From: CALKJU01 sp035326425
Lineage (GTDB): Bacteria > Pseudomonadota > Alphaproteobacteria > Geminicoccales > Geminicoccaceae
Assembly: GCA_035326425.1 (NCBI GenBank)
Contig: DAOLFG010000009.1
Location: 48,195 to 112,194, forward strand
Direction of reading: 5' to 3'
Length of the DNA stretch: 64,000 bases
Shown: piece after piece, positions 17,634 to 26,184 of the stretch
Position numbering within the stretch: position 1 is the first letter of the stretch
Layout: each line of letters begins with the position of its first letter
Position numbers and translations under genes: made by a program
The notes under the pieces: model-generated
What the model saw: the letters and a program-made list of their open reading frames with translations, nothing else
Databases searched by the model: none
What the model was told of the DNA's origin: nothing

Positions 17634-19016
17634 CTAGTCGTCACTGTTGAGGCCCAGCGTCTTGAGCTTGCGGTGCAGCGCCGAGCGCTCCATGCCGACG
17701 AAGCTGGCGGTGCGCGAGATGTTGCCGCCGAACCGCTCGAGCTGGGTGTGCAGGTAGGTGCGCTCGAAATGCTCGCGCGCCTCGCGCAACGGCATCGACA
17801 CCAGCTCGGCATTGCTGGTCGGATCCATGGTGCCGGCGGCACTGTTGGTGAGGTCGGGCGGCAGGCCGTCGATGCCGATCGGCTCCTGGGCCTCGCCCGG
17901 CGCCATGATCAGCATCCACTCCACCGTGTTGCGCACCTGGCGGACGTCGCCCGGCCACTCGGCGGTCTGCAGCACCGCCATCGCCTCGTCGGTGACGGCG
18001 CGCGGCGGCAGGCCGGCGCTGCGGGCGGCGCGCTGCATGAAATGCCGCACCAGCAGCGGGATGTCGGTGCGGCGCTCGGCCAGGGCCGGCATCTGCAGCG
18101 GCACGACGTTCAGCCGGTAGTAGAGGTCCTCGCGGAAGCGGCCGGCCGACATCTCGGCCTTGATGTCGCGGTTGGTCGAGGCGATCACGCGCACGTCGAC
18201 CTCGATGCGCTGGTCGCCGCCGAGGCGGGTGAAGCGCTGCTCCTGCAGCAGGCGCAGGATCCGGCCCTGCGTCTCCAGCGGCATGTCGGCCACCTCGTCG
18301 AGCAGCAGCGTGCCGGTATGCGCGCGCTCCAGCGTGCCGACCAGCCGCTGATCGCTGCCGCCATGGCCGGCCTCGGCGCCGAACAGCTCGAGGTCGACCC
18401 GGTCGGTGCCGAGCGCCGCGGCGTTGACCACGACGAACGGCCCGTCCGCCCGGCGCGAGTGGGCATGGATCTGGCGGGCGGCCAGCTCCTTGCCGGAGCC
18501 CGGCGGACCGGAGATGAAGATGCGGCTGCCGGTGGGTGCCACCCGCTCGATGGTCTGGCGGACCTTGGAGATGGCGGATGAGGTGCCGATCAGCTCGACC
18601 TCGTCGCCGGCACGGTCCCTGAGCTCGGCGTTCTCGCGCCGCAGCCGGCTGGCCTCCAGCGCGCGCGCGATCGACAGCAGCAGCCGGTCCGACTTGAACG
18701 GCTTCTCGATGAAGTCGTAGGCACCCTTCTTGATGGCGCCGACGGCGGTCTCGATCGTGCCGTGGCCGCTGAACATCACGACGGGCAGCAGCGGATGCTC
18801 GCTGCGCAGCCGCTCGAGGATCTGCACGCCATCGAGCTGGCTGCCCTCGAGCCAGATGTCCAGCAGCACCAGGCCCGGGACGCGCCGCGCCACCTCGCGG
18901 AACGTCTCGTCGCTGTTCGACGCGCTGCGCGGCCGATAACCCTCGTCCTCGAGGATGGCGCCGACGATCTCGCGGATGGCCGCCTCATCGTCAACGATCA
19001 GGATGTCCTTGCTCAT
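17634..19016 (-). CDS. ntrX: nitrogen response regulator NtrX
   Basis: A 460-residue NtrC-family regulator paired with the sensor NtrY. The receiver (1-120) has the DDE acidic pocket (ILIVDDEAAIRE), phospho-acceptor Asp in LVLLDIWLEG and Lys in IEKPF. The AAA+ domain has GPPGSGKE as Walker A and GTLLLDEVADM as Walker B. The C-terminal Fis-type helix-turn-helix is NISRTASFVGMERSALHRKL. In the place of the GAFTGA loop that contacts sigma-54 the protein reads ELFGAEAGHGGSD, so sigma-54 activation is unlikely and it may work with sigma-70. Its ATG overlaps the ntrY stop by four bases. Confidence 0.94.
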   Translation of the reverse strand: MSKDILIVDDEAAIREIVGAILEDEGYRPRSASNSDETFREVARRVPGLVLLDIWLEGSQLDGVQILERLRSEHPLLPVVMFSGHGTIETAVGAIKKGAYDFIEKPFKSDRLLLSIARALEASRLRRENAELRDRAGDEVELIGTSSAISKVRQTIERVAPTGSRIFISGPPGSGKELAARQIHAHSRRADGPFVVVNAAALGTDRVDLELFGAEAGHGGSDQRLVGTLERAHTGTLLLDEVADMPLETQGRILRLLQEQRFTRLGGDQRIEVDVRVIASTNRDIKAEMSAGRFREDLYYRLNVVPLQMPALAERRTDIPLLVRHFMQRAARSAGLPPRAVTDEAMAVLQTAEWPGDVRQVRNTVEWMLIMAPGEAQEPIGIDGLPPDLTNSAAGTMDPTSNAELVSMPLREAREHFERTYLHTQLERFGGNISRTASFVGMERSALHRKLKTLGLNSDD

Positions 19017-21301
19017 ACGTCGGTCCTGGCAGGCACCCTGGACGACGCCCCTTCGGCGACGACCGTTCCGATCGAGCCCCTGGACACCGCCCTGTCGGCG
19101 CCGGTTTCCGTGGCCTCTGGGAAGACAAGGCGCACCAAAGCCCCCCCGGCCGGGCTCTCGGAAAGCTCGGCCCTGCCGCCATGTTCCTCCATGATCTTCC
19201 GGACGATGGCAAGCCCCAACCCGGTACCGCGGCTGCGAGTCGTGACATAGGGCTCGAACAGCCGCTCGCGATCCGGCGAGGCGAAGCCCGGCCCGTTGTC
19301 GGCGATCTCGACCACCACCGCCCCCGGGGCACGTCGGACGGCGAGGCCGATGGCGGGCGGCGGCAGCCCCGGCTCGGCTTTGCGTTCCGACAGCGCGTCG
19401 ACGGCGTTCTGCAGCAGGTTCGTCAGCACCTGGGTGACCTTCTGGCCGTCGCAGCGCAGCGTCACCTTGTCGCCGGGCGGCAGGTCGAGGCGGAAGGTGA
19501 TGTCCGGCCAGGCGATCTGCTGGAGCTGCGCCGCCTGGCGGGCGAGCTCGACCATGGATTCCTTGCGCATCACCGCCGCCGGCATGCGGGCGAAGGCCGA
19601 GAACTCGGTGATGAGATGGCCGATGGTGTCGACCTGGCGGACGATGGTGGCGGTGCAGTTCGAGAAGGCCTCGCGGTCCTCGACGATCTGCGGCAGGTAC
19701 TTGCGGTTCAGCCGCTCGGCCGACAGCCGGATCGGTGTCAGCGGGTTCTTGACCTCGTGGGCGATGCGGCGGGCGACCTCGGCCCAGGCCGCCTGGCGCT
19801 GGGCGCTGAGCAGCTCGGTGACATCGTCGAAGGTGACGACATAGCCCACCAGCACCCCCTCGTCCTGCTGGGCGGCGGCCCGGACCAGCAGCGTGCGCTG
19901 GGCACCGCCGCGCTGCACGCCGACCTCGTCGACCACGGCCTCGCCCGGCCGCAGGGCCGAGCGCTGCAGCAGCGGCGCGATCTCGGGAATGACGGCGGCG
20001 AGCGGGCTTCCGATCAGCTCGTCGCCGCCGCCGAGGAAGTCGCTGGCCGAGCGGTTGGGCAACACGATGTCGCCCTCGGCATCGAGGCCGAGCACGCCGG
20101 CGCTCACACCCGACAGCACGGCCTCGGTGAAGCGGCGGCGGTCGTCGAGCTGCTGGTTGGCCTCGACCAGCTCGTGGCGCTGGCTGGCGAGCTGGCTGGT
20201 CATGCGATTGAAGGCGCGGCTCAGCACGCCCACCTCGTCCTGCTCGCTGCCCTCGGGCACCCGCGCCATCAGGTCGCCGCTGCGCACCCGGTCGGCGGCG
20301 GCGATCAGCCGGCTGATTGGTGTGGCCAGCTCGTTGGCGAAGGTCAGGCCCACCCATACCGAGGCGAACAGCAGCAGCAGGGCCACGATGCCGAAGATCA
20401 GCGCCGAGGTGACCTGGATGCCGGAGCGCTCGCGCTCCATCTGCTTGTACTCGCTCACGATCTGCTGGGTGCGCTCCATGAAGCCCAGCACGTTGGCGTC
20501 GACGAAGCGGCCGACGAACAGATAGGCGTCCTCGAAGCCGTCGAGGCGCACCAGCGCCCGCACCCGGTCGTCGCTGTCGCTGGTGAAGATCACCACCTCG
20601 CCGCTGTCGGCCTGGTCGAGCGCGCTGGGCGGCAGCTGCTCGATCTGCATGTCCATGGTGAAGCTGAGGCCGCTGCGCGCCAGCACCCGGCCGGCGCTGT
20701 CGAAGACGATGGCCTCGGTGAGGGAGCGCACCGCCGCCTGGGCATTCACGACCTGGCGGAGCTGGTCCGGCATCACCACCAGCGGATCGCCGATGCGGTC
20801 GAGGTCGGCCGCCATCGCCAGGGCGTCGGCGCGGATGATCTCCTTGTGCTCGGCGAGATAGGCCTCGGCCACCGCCAGCGAATTGTCGAGCGAGCTCCTG
20901 ATTCGCTCGGAGAACCAGGCCTCCAGGCCGTTGCTCAGGAAGAACACCGAGAACACCGCCACCAGGATGGCGGGTGCCGTGGCGACGGCGCCGAACAGCG
21001 CCACGAGGCGGACATGCAGCCGCGAGCCGGCCGAGCCCTGCCGCCGCTGGGCATAGAGCGACACCAGCCGCCTGGCGATGATGACGCCCAGCAGCAGCAG
21101 CAGGATCAGGTCGAGGTTGAGCAGGACCAGGACGGTGCCGACGTCCGAGCCGAGCGGCGGTGCGCCCGAGATCGCGACATAGGTCGCGATGCCCGAGACG
21201 GTGGCGCCCACCGTCAGGACGAGCGCCAGGCGACGTTCGATGTCGAAGCGGCGCAGCCGCTCCCACAGGCCGGATTGGCCCGGCCGAAGCACGGATGACA
21301 A
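19013..21301 (-). CDS. ntrY: nitrogen sensor histidine kinase NtrY
   Basis: A 762-residue membrane histidine kinase that phosphorylates NtrX. The N-terminal part has several membrane segments (around 25-45, 60-80, 95-125) and a periplasmic sensory region. A further membrane helix near 300-320 is followed by a HAMP linker (ELATPISRLIAAADRVRSGD). A PAS domain (RRFTEAVLSGVSAGVLGLD) comes next, then the H box RIAHEVKNPLTPIRLSAE. The HATPase domain has N box NLLQNAVDAL, G1 DNGPGF and G2 GTGLGLAIV. The start seems to be TTG (21299-21301), with GAGG about 10 bases upstream. It sits between ntrC and ntrX. Confidence 0.94.
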   Translation of the reverse strand: MSSVLRPGQSGLWERLRRFDIERRLALVLTVGATVSGIATYVAISGAPPLGSDVGTVLVLLNLDLILLLLLGVIIARRLVSLYAQRRQGSAGSRLHVRLVALFGAVATAPAILVAVFSVFFLSNGLEAWFSERIRSSLDNSLAVAEAYLAEHKEIIRADALAMAADLDRIGDPLVVMPDQLRQVVNAQAAVRSLTEAIVFDSAGRVLARSGLSFTMDMQIEQLPPSALDQADSGEVVIFTSDSDDRVRALVRLDGFEDAYLFVGRFVDANVLGFMERTQQIVSEYKQMERERSGIQVTSALIFGIVALLLLFASVWVGLTFANELATPISRLIAAADRVRSGDLMARVPEGSEQDEVGVLSRAFNRMTSQLASQRHELVEANQQLDDRRRFTEAVLSGVSAGVLGLDAEGDIVLPNRSASDFLGGGDELIGSPLAAVIPEIAPLLQRSALRPGEAVVDEVGVQRGGAQRTLLVRAAAQQDEGVLVGYVVTFDDVTELLSAQRQAAWAEVARRIAHEVKNPLTPIRLSAERLNRKYLPQIVEDREAFSNCTATIVRQVDTIGHLITEFSAFARMPAAVMRKESMVELARQAAQLQQIAWPDITFRLDLPPGDKVTLRCDGQKVTQVLTNLLQNAVDALSERKAEPGLPPPAIGLAVRRAPGAVVVEIADNGPGFASPDRERLFEPYVTTRSRGTGLGLAIVRKIMEEHGGRAELSESPAGGALVRLVFPEATETGADRAVSRGSIGTVVAEGASSRVPARTDV

Positions 21302-21345
21302 CAGCGATCGACCTCAGCGGACGGAACGCTCGGGTTCAGTCCCGA

Positions 21346-22794
21346 TCATGGGCTGCGGACGACCTGGATGTCCAGTTCGCGGATCTTCTTGCGCAGCGTG
21401 TTCCGGTTGAGGCCCAGCACGTCGGCGGCCTTGAGCTGGTTGCCGCGCGTGGCCACGAGAGCCCGTGCGATCAGCGGCCGCTCGATCTCCCGCAGCACCC
21501 GGTCGTAGACCCCGGGTGTCGGCAGGCCGCCGTCATGGGCGCGGAAATAGCGGTCGAGATGCCGCTCCACCGCCGCCGCCAGCGTGTCCTGGGCGGCCGG
21601 CGCGTCGGTGCTCGGAGCGGCCGGCGCCTGCGCCTGGTTCAGCTCGGAACCGATCACCTCCTCGCCGATCTCGTCCTCGGCGTAGAGCACGGCCAGCCGG
21701 CGCACGAGGTTCTCGAGCTCGCGGACATTGCCCGGCCAGGTGTGCGCCTTGAGCCGGGCCAGGGCCTCGGTCGACATCGCCTTCAGCGGCAGGCCCTCGG
21801 CATGGGCCTTGCCGAGGAAGTGGTGGACCAGGGCCGGGATGTCGTCGATGCGCTCGCGCAGCGCCGGCAGCCGCATCGGCACGACGTTGATGCGGTAGAA
21901 CAGGTCCTCGCGGAACAGGCCCTGGCTGACCATCAGCCGGAGGTCGCGGTGGCTGGCGGCGACGATGCGGACATTGGTGCGGATCGGCTGCACGCCGCCT
22001 ACCGGCACGAACTCGCCCTGCTGCAGCACGCGCAGCAGCCGGGTCTGGGCCTCGAGCGGCATGTCGCCGATCTCGTCGAGGAACAGCGTGCCACCGTTGG
22101 CCTGCTCGAAGCGCCCGGCCCTGCGGCCGGCGGCACCGGTGAACGAGCCCTTCTCGTGGCCGAACAGCTCGCTCTCGATCAGCTCGCGCGGGATCGCCGC
22201 CATGTTGACGGCGATGAACGGGCCGTTGCGCCGCTTGCCGAAATCGTGCAGCGCCCTGGCGACCAGCTCCTTGCCGGTGCCGGATTCGCCGGAGATCAGC
22301 ACGGTGAGGTCGGTGGCGGTCAGCCTCGCGATGATGCGGTAGATCTCCTGCATCGCCGGCGAGCGGCCGATGATCGGCAGCTGCTCCTCGCCGAGATCCT
22401 CGTCGTCGCCGTTGCTGCCGCGGCGGTGCCGCTGGCTGAGCGAGCGCTGCACGGTGGCGACGAGATTGCCGATGTCGAAGGGCTTCGGCAGGTACTCGAA
22501 GGCGCCGCGCTCGGTGGCGCGGACCGCCGTCAGCAGCGTGTTCTGCGCGCTCATCACGATGATCGGCAGATCCGGCCGGAAGCTCTTGATCCGCGGCAGA
22601 AGGTCGAGGCTGTTCTCGTCCGGCAGGCCGACATCGGTGATGACGACGTCGCCGTCGCCGTCGGCGATCCAGCGCCAGAGCGCGCTGGCGACGCTGGTGG
22701 CCTGCACCCGGTAGCCCTGGCGCGACAGGGCCCGGGCGATGACGGTTCGGATGCCGGCATCGTCCTCCGCGATCAGGACCATCTCGCCGCTCAT
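21346..22794 (-). CDS. ntrC: nitrogen regulation protein NR(I), NtrC
   Basis: A 482-residue sigma-54 activator that, when phosphorylated by NtrB, turns on nitrogen-assimilation genes such as glnA. The receiver (VLIAEDDAGIRTV; Asp in VITDVGLPDE; Lys in YLPKPF) precedes the AAA+ domain. That domain holds Walker A GESGTGKE, an intact sigma-54 loop GSFTGA after LFGHEK, Walker B GGTLFLDEIGDM and arginine-finger regions. The C-terminal Fis helix-turn-helix is NQLKAADVLGLNRNTLRKKI. The start is the ATG at 22794, which overlaps the ntrB stop by one base (TGATG), so the pair is coupled. Confidence 0.96.
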   Translation of the reverse strand: MSGEMVLIAEDDAGIRTVIARALSRQGYRVQATSVASALWRWIADGDGDVVITDVGLPDENSLDLLPRIKSFRPDLPIIVMSAQNTLLTAVRATERGAFEYLPKPFDIGNLVATVQRSLSQRHRRGSNGDDEDLGEEQLPIIGRSPAMQEIYRIIARLTATDLTVLISGESGTGKELVARALHDFGKRRNGPFIAVNMAAIPRELIESELFGHEKGSFTGAAGRRAGRFEQANGGTLFLDEIGDMPLEAQTRLLRVLQQGEFVPVGGVQPIRTNVRIVAASHRDLRLMVSQGLFREDLFYRINVVPMRLPALRERIDDIPALVHHFLGKAHAEGLPLKAMSTEALARLKAHTWPGNVRELENLVRRLAVLYAEDEIGEEVIGSELNQAQAPAAPSTDAPAAQDTLAAAVERHLDRYFRAHDGGLPTPGVYDRVLREIERPLIARALVATRGNQLKAADVLGLNRNTLRKKIRELDIQVVRSP

Positions 22795-23942
22795 CAATGG
22801 TCCCTCCCGGACGCGCGGTCCGAACGCGCCGCCGGCAGCCGGACGCGGAACACCGCGCCGGGCTCACCGTGGATGTAGGAGACGATCCCGCCGTGATCGC
22901 CGACGATCTTGGCCACCAGCGGCAGGCCGAGCCCGCTGCCCTTGGGCTTGGTGGTCACGAACGGCTCGAACAGGTGCTCGCGCAGGTCTTCGTCGATGCC
23001 GGGACCGTTGTCGCGGATCTCGACGGCGATCGGCAAATCCAGCCGCTCGCGGCTGTTGGAAAGGCTCATGCGGATGCCGTGCTGATAATGCGTGACCAGC
23101 GTGATCTGGCCGCCTTCGGCGGGCGTGGCCTCGGCGGCGTTCTTGATCAGGTTGAGGAACACCTGGATCAGCTTGTCCCGGTCGCCGTCGACACTCGGCA
23201 GCGACGGGTCGTACTGCTCGACGATGGTGTGCGAGCGGGCGAAGCCGGCCTCGGCGATCCGCCGCACATGCTCGAGCACCTGGTGGATGTTGACCGGCGA
23301 GCGGTCGACGGTCGAGGTCTCGGCGAACTCCTCCATCCGGTCGACGAGCTGGACGATGCGGTCGGCCTCGTCGCAGATCAGCTTGACCAGCGGCTTGTCC
23401 TCGTCACCGACATAGGGCTCGAGGAGCTGGGCGGCGCCGCGAATGCCGGACAGCGGGTTCTTGACCTCGTGCGCCAGCGTCCGCGCCAGGGCCGCGGTCG
23501 ACCGGGACGAGCTTCGGCTGGCCAGATGCTGATCGAGCCGCCGGGCGACCGAGCAGGGATGCAACACCACGAGAATATGCTCCGGTAGCTCGACCAATGC
23601 CGTCAGGTGGCAGTCGACGCTCACCACTTCGCCTCGGGCGAGAGCAAGTTCCACGCCATAGTCGGAAATGGACGATCCGGCCCGCTGCGCCTGCCGGATC
23701 AGGTCGATCAGCTTGGCATGCGGTGCCACGAAATCCTGCAGCGGCCGCCCCTCCAGCACGTTGATGCTGGTCGACAGCAGCTGCTCGCCGGCGGGGTTGG
23801 CGGAAACGATGCGCAGGCCGCTGTCGAGGGTGAGCACCGCGCTCGGCAGATTGGCCAGCAGCACCGCGGGATCGGGCGGCGTCGGCCGCAGGCGTTGCCG
23901 GGTCGGGCTGGAGGTCATGCGAGGGAGCGCTCCCGGGTACAT
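22794..23942 (-). CDS. ntrB: nitrogen sensor kinase/phosphatase NtrB
   Basis: A 382-residue cytosolic PII-responsive kinase that controls NtrC. It has an N-terminal PAS domain (LPSAVLTLDSGLRIVSAN). The H box is TLAHEVKNPLSGIRGAAQLL, followed by a HATPase domain with N box LNLIKNAAEA, G1 DNGPGIDEDL and G2 KGSGLGLPLVAKI. The first ATG (23942) has a GAGG site 7 bases upstream; a second in-frame ATG at 23918 is a reasonable alternative. In many alphaproteobacteria dusB precedes ntrB. Here the neighbouring gene upstream is ispDF, transcribed the other way. Confidence 0.94.
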   Translation of the reverse strand: MYPGALPRMTSSPTRQRLRPTPPDPAVLLANLPSAVLTLDSGLRIVSANPAGEQLLSTSINVLEGRPLQDFVAPHAKLIDLIRQAQRAGSSISDYGVELALARGEVVSVDCHLTALVELPEHILVVLHPCSVARRLDQHLASRSSSRSTAALARTLAHEVKNPLSGIRGAAQLLEPYVGDEDKPLVKLICDEADRIVQLVDRMEEFAETSTVDRSPVNIHQVLEHVRRIAEAGFARSHTIVEQYDPSLPSVDGDRDKLIQVFLNLIKNAAEATPAEGGQITLVTHYQHGIRMSLSNSRERLDLPIAVEIRDNGPGIDEDLREHLFEPFVTTKPKGSGLGLPLVAKIVGDHGGIVSYIHGEPGAVFRVRLPAARSDRASGRDH

Positions 23943-23957
23943 TTGCCTGCCTCGTAA

Positions 23958-23975
23958 GCAGCTCGCTCGAGCTGC
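23958..23975. promoter_or_regulatory. dyad-symmetry element between ntrB and ispDF
   Basis: GCAGCTCG-CT-CGAGCTGC is an 8-bp inverted repeat with a 2-base centre, located 15 bases upstream of the ntrB start and in the divergent ispDF promoter region. Its shape suits an operator for a dimeric regulator acting on one or both genes. It does not match the NtrC consensus. Confidence 0.35.
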
Positions 23976-24066
23976 CTAAGATTGAGGCAACACATACAGG
24001 GCCCGTCGGTCTTCGGCAAGGCCGCGCCTGCTTGGCAGCCCGTCGCCGCCCTCCTACCCTGCCGGC

Positions 24067-25215
24067 ATGTCCTGTGCGGCCCTCATCGTGGCCGCCGGCC
24101 GCGGCGAGCGGTTCGGCGCCGACCTTCCGAAGCAATATGCCGATCTCGCGGGAGCACCGGTGCTGCGCCGCGCCGTACGGGCCTTTCTGGGCCGCCCCGG
24201 CATCGGGCAGGTCCGCGTGGTGATCGATCCGGCCCATGACGAGCTCTACCGCGGCGCGGTCGGCGACCTCGGTCTGCCGCCGCCCGTAACCGGTGGCCCG
24301 ACCCGCCAGGAATCCACTTGGCGCGGCCTCGAGGCCCTGGCCGCGGATGCGCCGGCGGCGGTGTTGATCCACGATGCGGCGCGGCCCCTCGCCTCGCCGG
24401 CGCTGATCGGCCGGGTGCTGGAGGCGCTGGACCGGCACGATGCCGCCCTGCCGGTCCTGCCGGTCGTCGACTCGCTCAAGCTCGTGCAGGATGACATGCT
24501 CGCCGGCGACCGACCCCGCGACGGCCTCGCCCGCGCCCAGACCCCGCAGGGCTTCCGCTTCGAGCTGATCCTCGAGGCGCACCGCCGGCACGCCGGAGCG
24601 GCCATGACCGACGACACCGCCCTGGTGGCGGCGATGGGCGTGCCGGTGCGGGCCGTCGCCGGCGAGGAGCGCAACCTGAAGATCACCACGCCCGACGACA
24701 TGGAGGAGGCCAAGCGCCGCCTGTCGCCCGAACGCCGCTGGCGCACCGCCACCGGCTTCGACGTCCACCGCCTCGTGCCGGGCCGCCGCCTGGTGCTGGG
24801 CGGCATCGACATCCCGCACGAGCTCGGCCTCGACGGCCATTCCGACGCCGATGTGGTGCTGCACGCCCTGACCGACGCGCTGCTTGGCTGCATCGCCGCC
24901 GGCGACATCGGCATGCATTTTCCGCCCAGCGACCCACAATGGGCCGGTGTCGCCTCCGACCGCTTCCTCGCCCATGCCCGCGACCTCGTCGCCGGCGCCG
25001 GCGGGACGGTCGAGCATGTCGACGTGACGATCCTGTGCGAGCGGCCGAAGATCGGCCCGCACCGCGATGCGATGCGGGCCCGCATCGCCGCCATCCTCGG
25101 CCTTGCCGTCGACCGGGTGAGCGTCAAGGCGACGACCACCGAGCGACTGGGCTTCACCGGCCGCGGCGAGGGCATCGCCGCCCAGGCCACCGCCACGGTG
25201 GCGCTCGATGGCTGA
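24067..25215 (+). CDS. ispDF: bifunctional MEP-pathway enzyme IspD/IspF
   Basis: A 382-residue fusion catalysing steps 3 and 5 of the non-mevalonate isoprenoid pathway. Residues 1-225 are IspD, making CDP-methylerythritol: the nucleotidyltransferase signature AALIVAAGRGERFG, then PKQY, and LIHDAARP. Residues about 226-382 are IspF, making the cyclic diphosphate: the zinc-binding TGFDVHRLVPG, GHSDADVVLHALTDALLG with Asp/His ligands, and the C-terminal KATTTERLGFTGRGEGIA. Both domains are complete. Its stop overlaps the next gene by eight bases. Such fusions are typical of alpha- and epsilonproteobacteria. Confidence 0.96.
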   Translation: MSCAALIVAAGRGERFGADLPKQYADLAGAPVLRRAVRAFLGRPGIGQVRVVIDPAHDELYRGAVGDLGLPPPVTGGPTRQESTWRGLEALAADAPAAVLIHDAARPLASPALIGRVLEALDRHDAALPVLPVVDSLKLVQDDMLAGDRPRDGLARAQTPQGFRFELILEAHRRHAGAAMTDDTALVAAMGVPVRAVAGEERNLKITTPDDMEEAKRRLSPERRWRTATGFDVHRLVPGRRLVLGGIDIPHELGLDGHSDADVVLHALTDALLGCIAAGDIGMHFPPSDPQWAGVASDRFLAHARDLVAGAGGTVEHVDVTILCERPKIGPHRDAMRARIAAILGLAVDRVSVKATTTERLGFTGRGEGIAAQATATVALDG

Positions 25216-25756
25216 GAGCTGGTCGGACTGCCTGCGCCTCTCGGCCGAGCTGCTGGCGGCCTGCCGGCATCGCCGCCTGCGCCTCGCCACCGCCGAATCC
25301 TGCACCGGCGGCCTGATCGCCGGCTGCCTCACCGAGCATGCCGGTAGCTCGGACGTCGTCGACCGCGGCTATGTCACCTACGACAACCGCGCCAAGGTCG
25401 AGATGCTGGGCGTGCGCGAGGCGACGCTGGCGGCGGTGGGCGCGGTGAGCGAGGAGACCGCCCGGCAGATGGCCGAGGGTGCCCTCGCCCGCTCCGGCTG
25501 CGACCTCGCCATCGCCGTCACCGGCATCGCCGGCCCTGGCGGCGCCACCGCGACCAAGCCCGTGGGACTCGTCCATCTGGCGGTGGCGGCACGTGGCCGG
25601 CCGACCGCGCACGAGTGCCGGCTGTTCGCGGGCGACCGGTGCCAGGTGCGGCTGGCGACGGTCCGTCGCGGGCTGGAGCTGGCGCTGGCTCAGCTGCCGA
25701 GCTTGGGCACCGCCGAGAGCGCCGGCGTCGAGGCCAGGGTTCCACCCGGACCGTAG
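25208..25756 (+). CDS. pncC: CinA C-terminal domain protein (nicotinamide-nucleotide amidase)
   Basis: A 182-residue stand-alone CinA_C domain. The E. coli counterpart PncC deamidates nicotinamide mononucleotide for pyridine-nucleotide salvage. Conserved motifs are LATAESCTGGLIAG with the catalytic Ser/Cys region, GYVTYDNRAKVEMLGV, AIAVTGIAGPGG and KPVGLVHLAVA. The N-terminal molybdopterin-like domain of long CinA is absent, as usual for this class. It overlaps ispDF by 8 bases. Its last 67 bases overlap the convergent coq10/ratA gene, and that C-terminal stretch (after about residue 160) is not conserved-looking, so a slightly shorter native product is conceivable. Confidence 0.9.
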   Translation: MAESWSDCLRLSAELLAACRHRRLRLATAESCTGGLIAGCLTEHAGSSDVVDRGYVTYDNRAKVEMLGVREATLAAVGAVSEETARQMAEGALARSGCDLAIAVTGIAGPGGATATKPVGLVHLAVAARGRPTAHECRLFAGDRCQVRLATVRRGLELALAQLPSLGTAESAGVEARVPPGP

Positions 25757-26178
25757 AGCTCCTTGGCGCGCGCCTCGAAGGCGCCGACCATCCGGGACAC
25801 CGCCTCGTTGAACAGCAGCCCGATCAGGTTCTGCAGGATGCGCGACCGGAACTCGAAGTCGACATAGAAGTCGACGATGCAATGGCCGTCCGGCGCCGGC
25901 TCGAAGCGCCAGTGATTGTTGAGGTAGCGGAACGGTCCGTCGATGTATTCGACGTCGACGCCGGTCTTCGGCATCAGCGTCACCTTGGAGCTGAAGCGCT
26001 CGCGGAACATCTTGAAGGCGACGACCAGGTCGGCGAAGAACACTTGGCCGTCGCGGCGGGTGATCCGTGCCGCCTTGCACCAGGGCAGAAACTCCGGATA
26101 GCGATCCACCCCCGCCACCAGGTCGTAGAGCTGGTCGGGGCTATACGGCAGGTGCCGCTTCTCGGCGTGCGTCGGCAT
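25690..26178 (-). CDS. START/COQ10-family protein (ubiquinone-binding, RatA-like)
   Basis: A 162-residue protein of the polyketide cyclase/COQ10 START family, which binds coenzyme Q in mitochondria and is represented in enterobacteria by RatA. Recognisable segments are LPYSPDQLYDLVAGVDRYPE, FLPWCKAARI, the YIDGPFRYLNNHWRF block and VDFYVDFEFRSRILQ. The C-terminal 25 residues after GPGGTL are low-complexity and overlap the end of pncC on the other strand. It sits immediately downstream of lipA (6-base gap), a very common alphaproteobacterial pairing. A role in quinone handling or respiration is inferred from the family. Confidence 0.87.
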   Translation of the reverse strand: MPTHAEKRHLPYSPDQLYDLVAGVDRYPEFLPWCKAARITRRDGQVFFADLVVAFKMFRERFSSKVTLMPKTGVDVEYIDGPFRYLNNHWRFEPAPDGHCIVDFYVDFEFRSRILQNLIGLLFNEAVSRMVGAFEARAKELYGPGGTLASTPALSAVPKLGS

Positions 26179-26184
26179 GAAGGA

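Noticed and set aside
16182..18581. Long plus-strand open frame of 799 codons opposite trkA and ntrX
   Set aside because: Its translation is low-complexity, rich in Arg, Gly, Asp and His, with no domain. The minus strand holds complete TrkA and NtrX, so this is a GC-rich shadow.
19181..21298. Plus-strand open frame of 705 codons opposite ntrY
   Set aside because: No recognisable motif and composition typical of antisense frames; NtrY on minus has every kinase motif.
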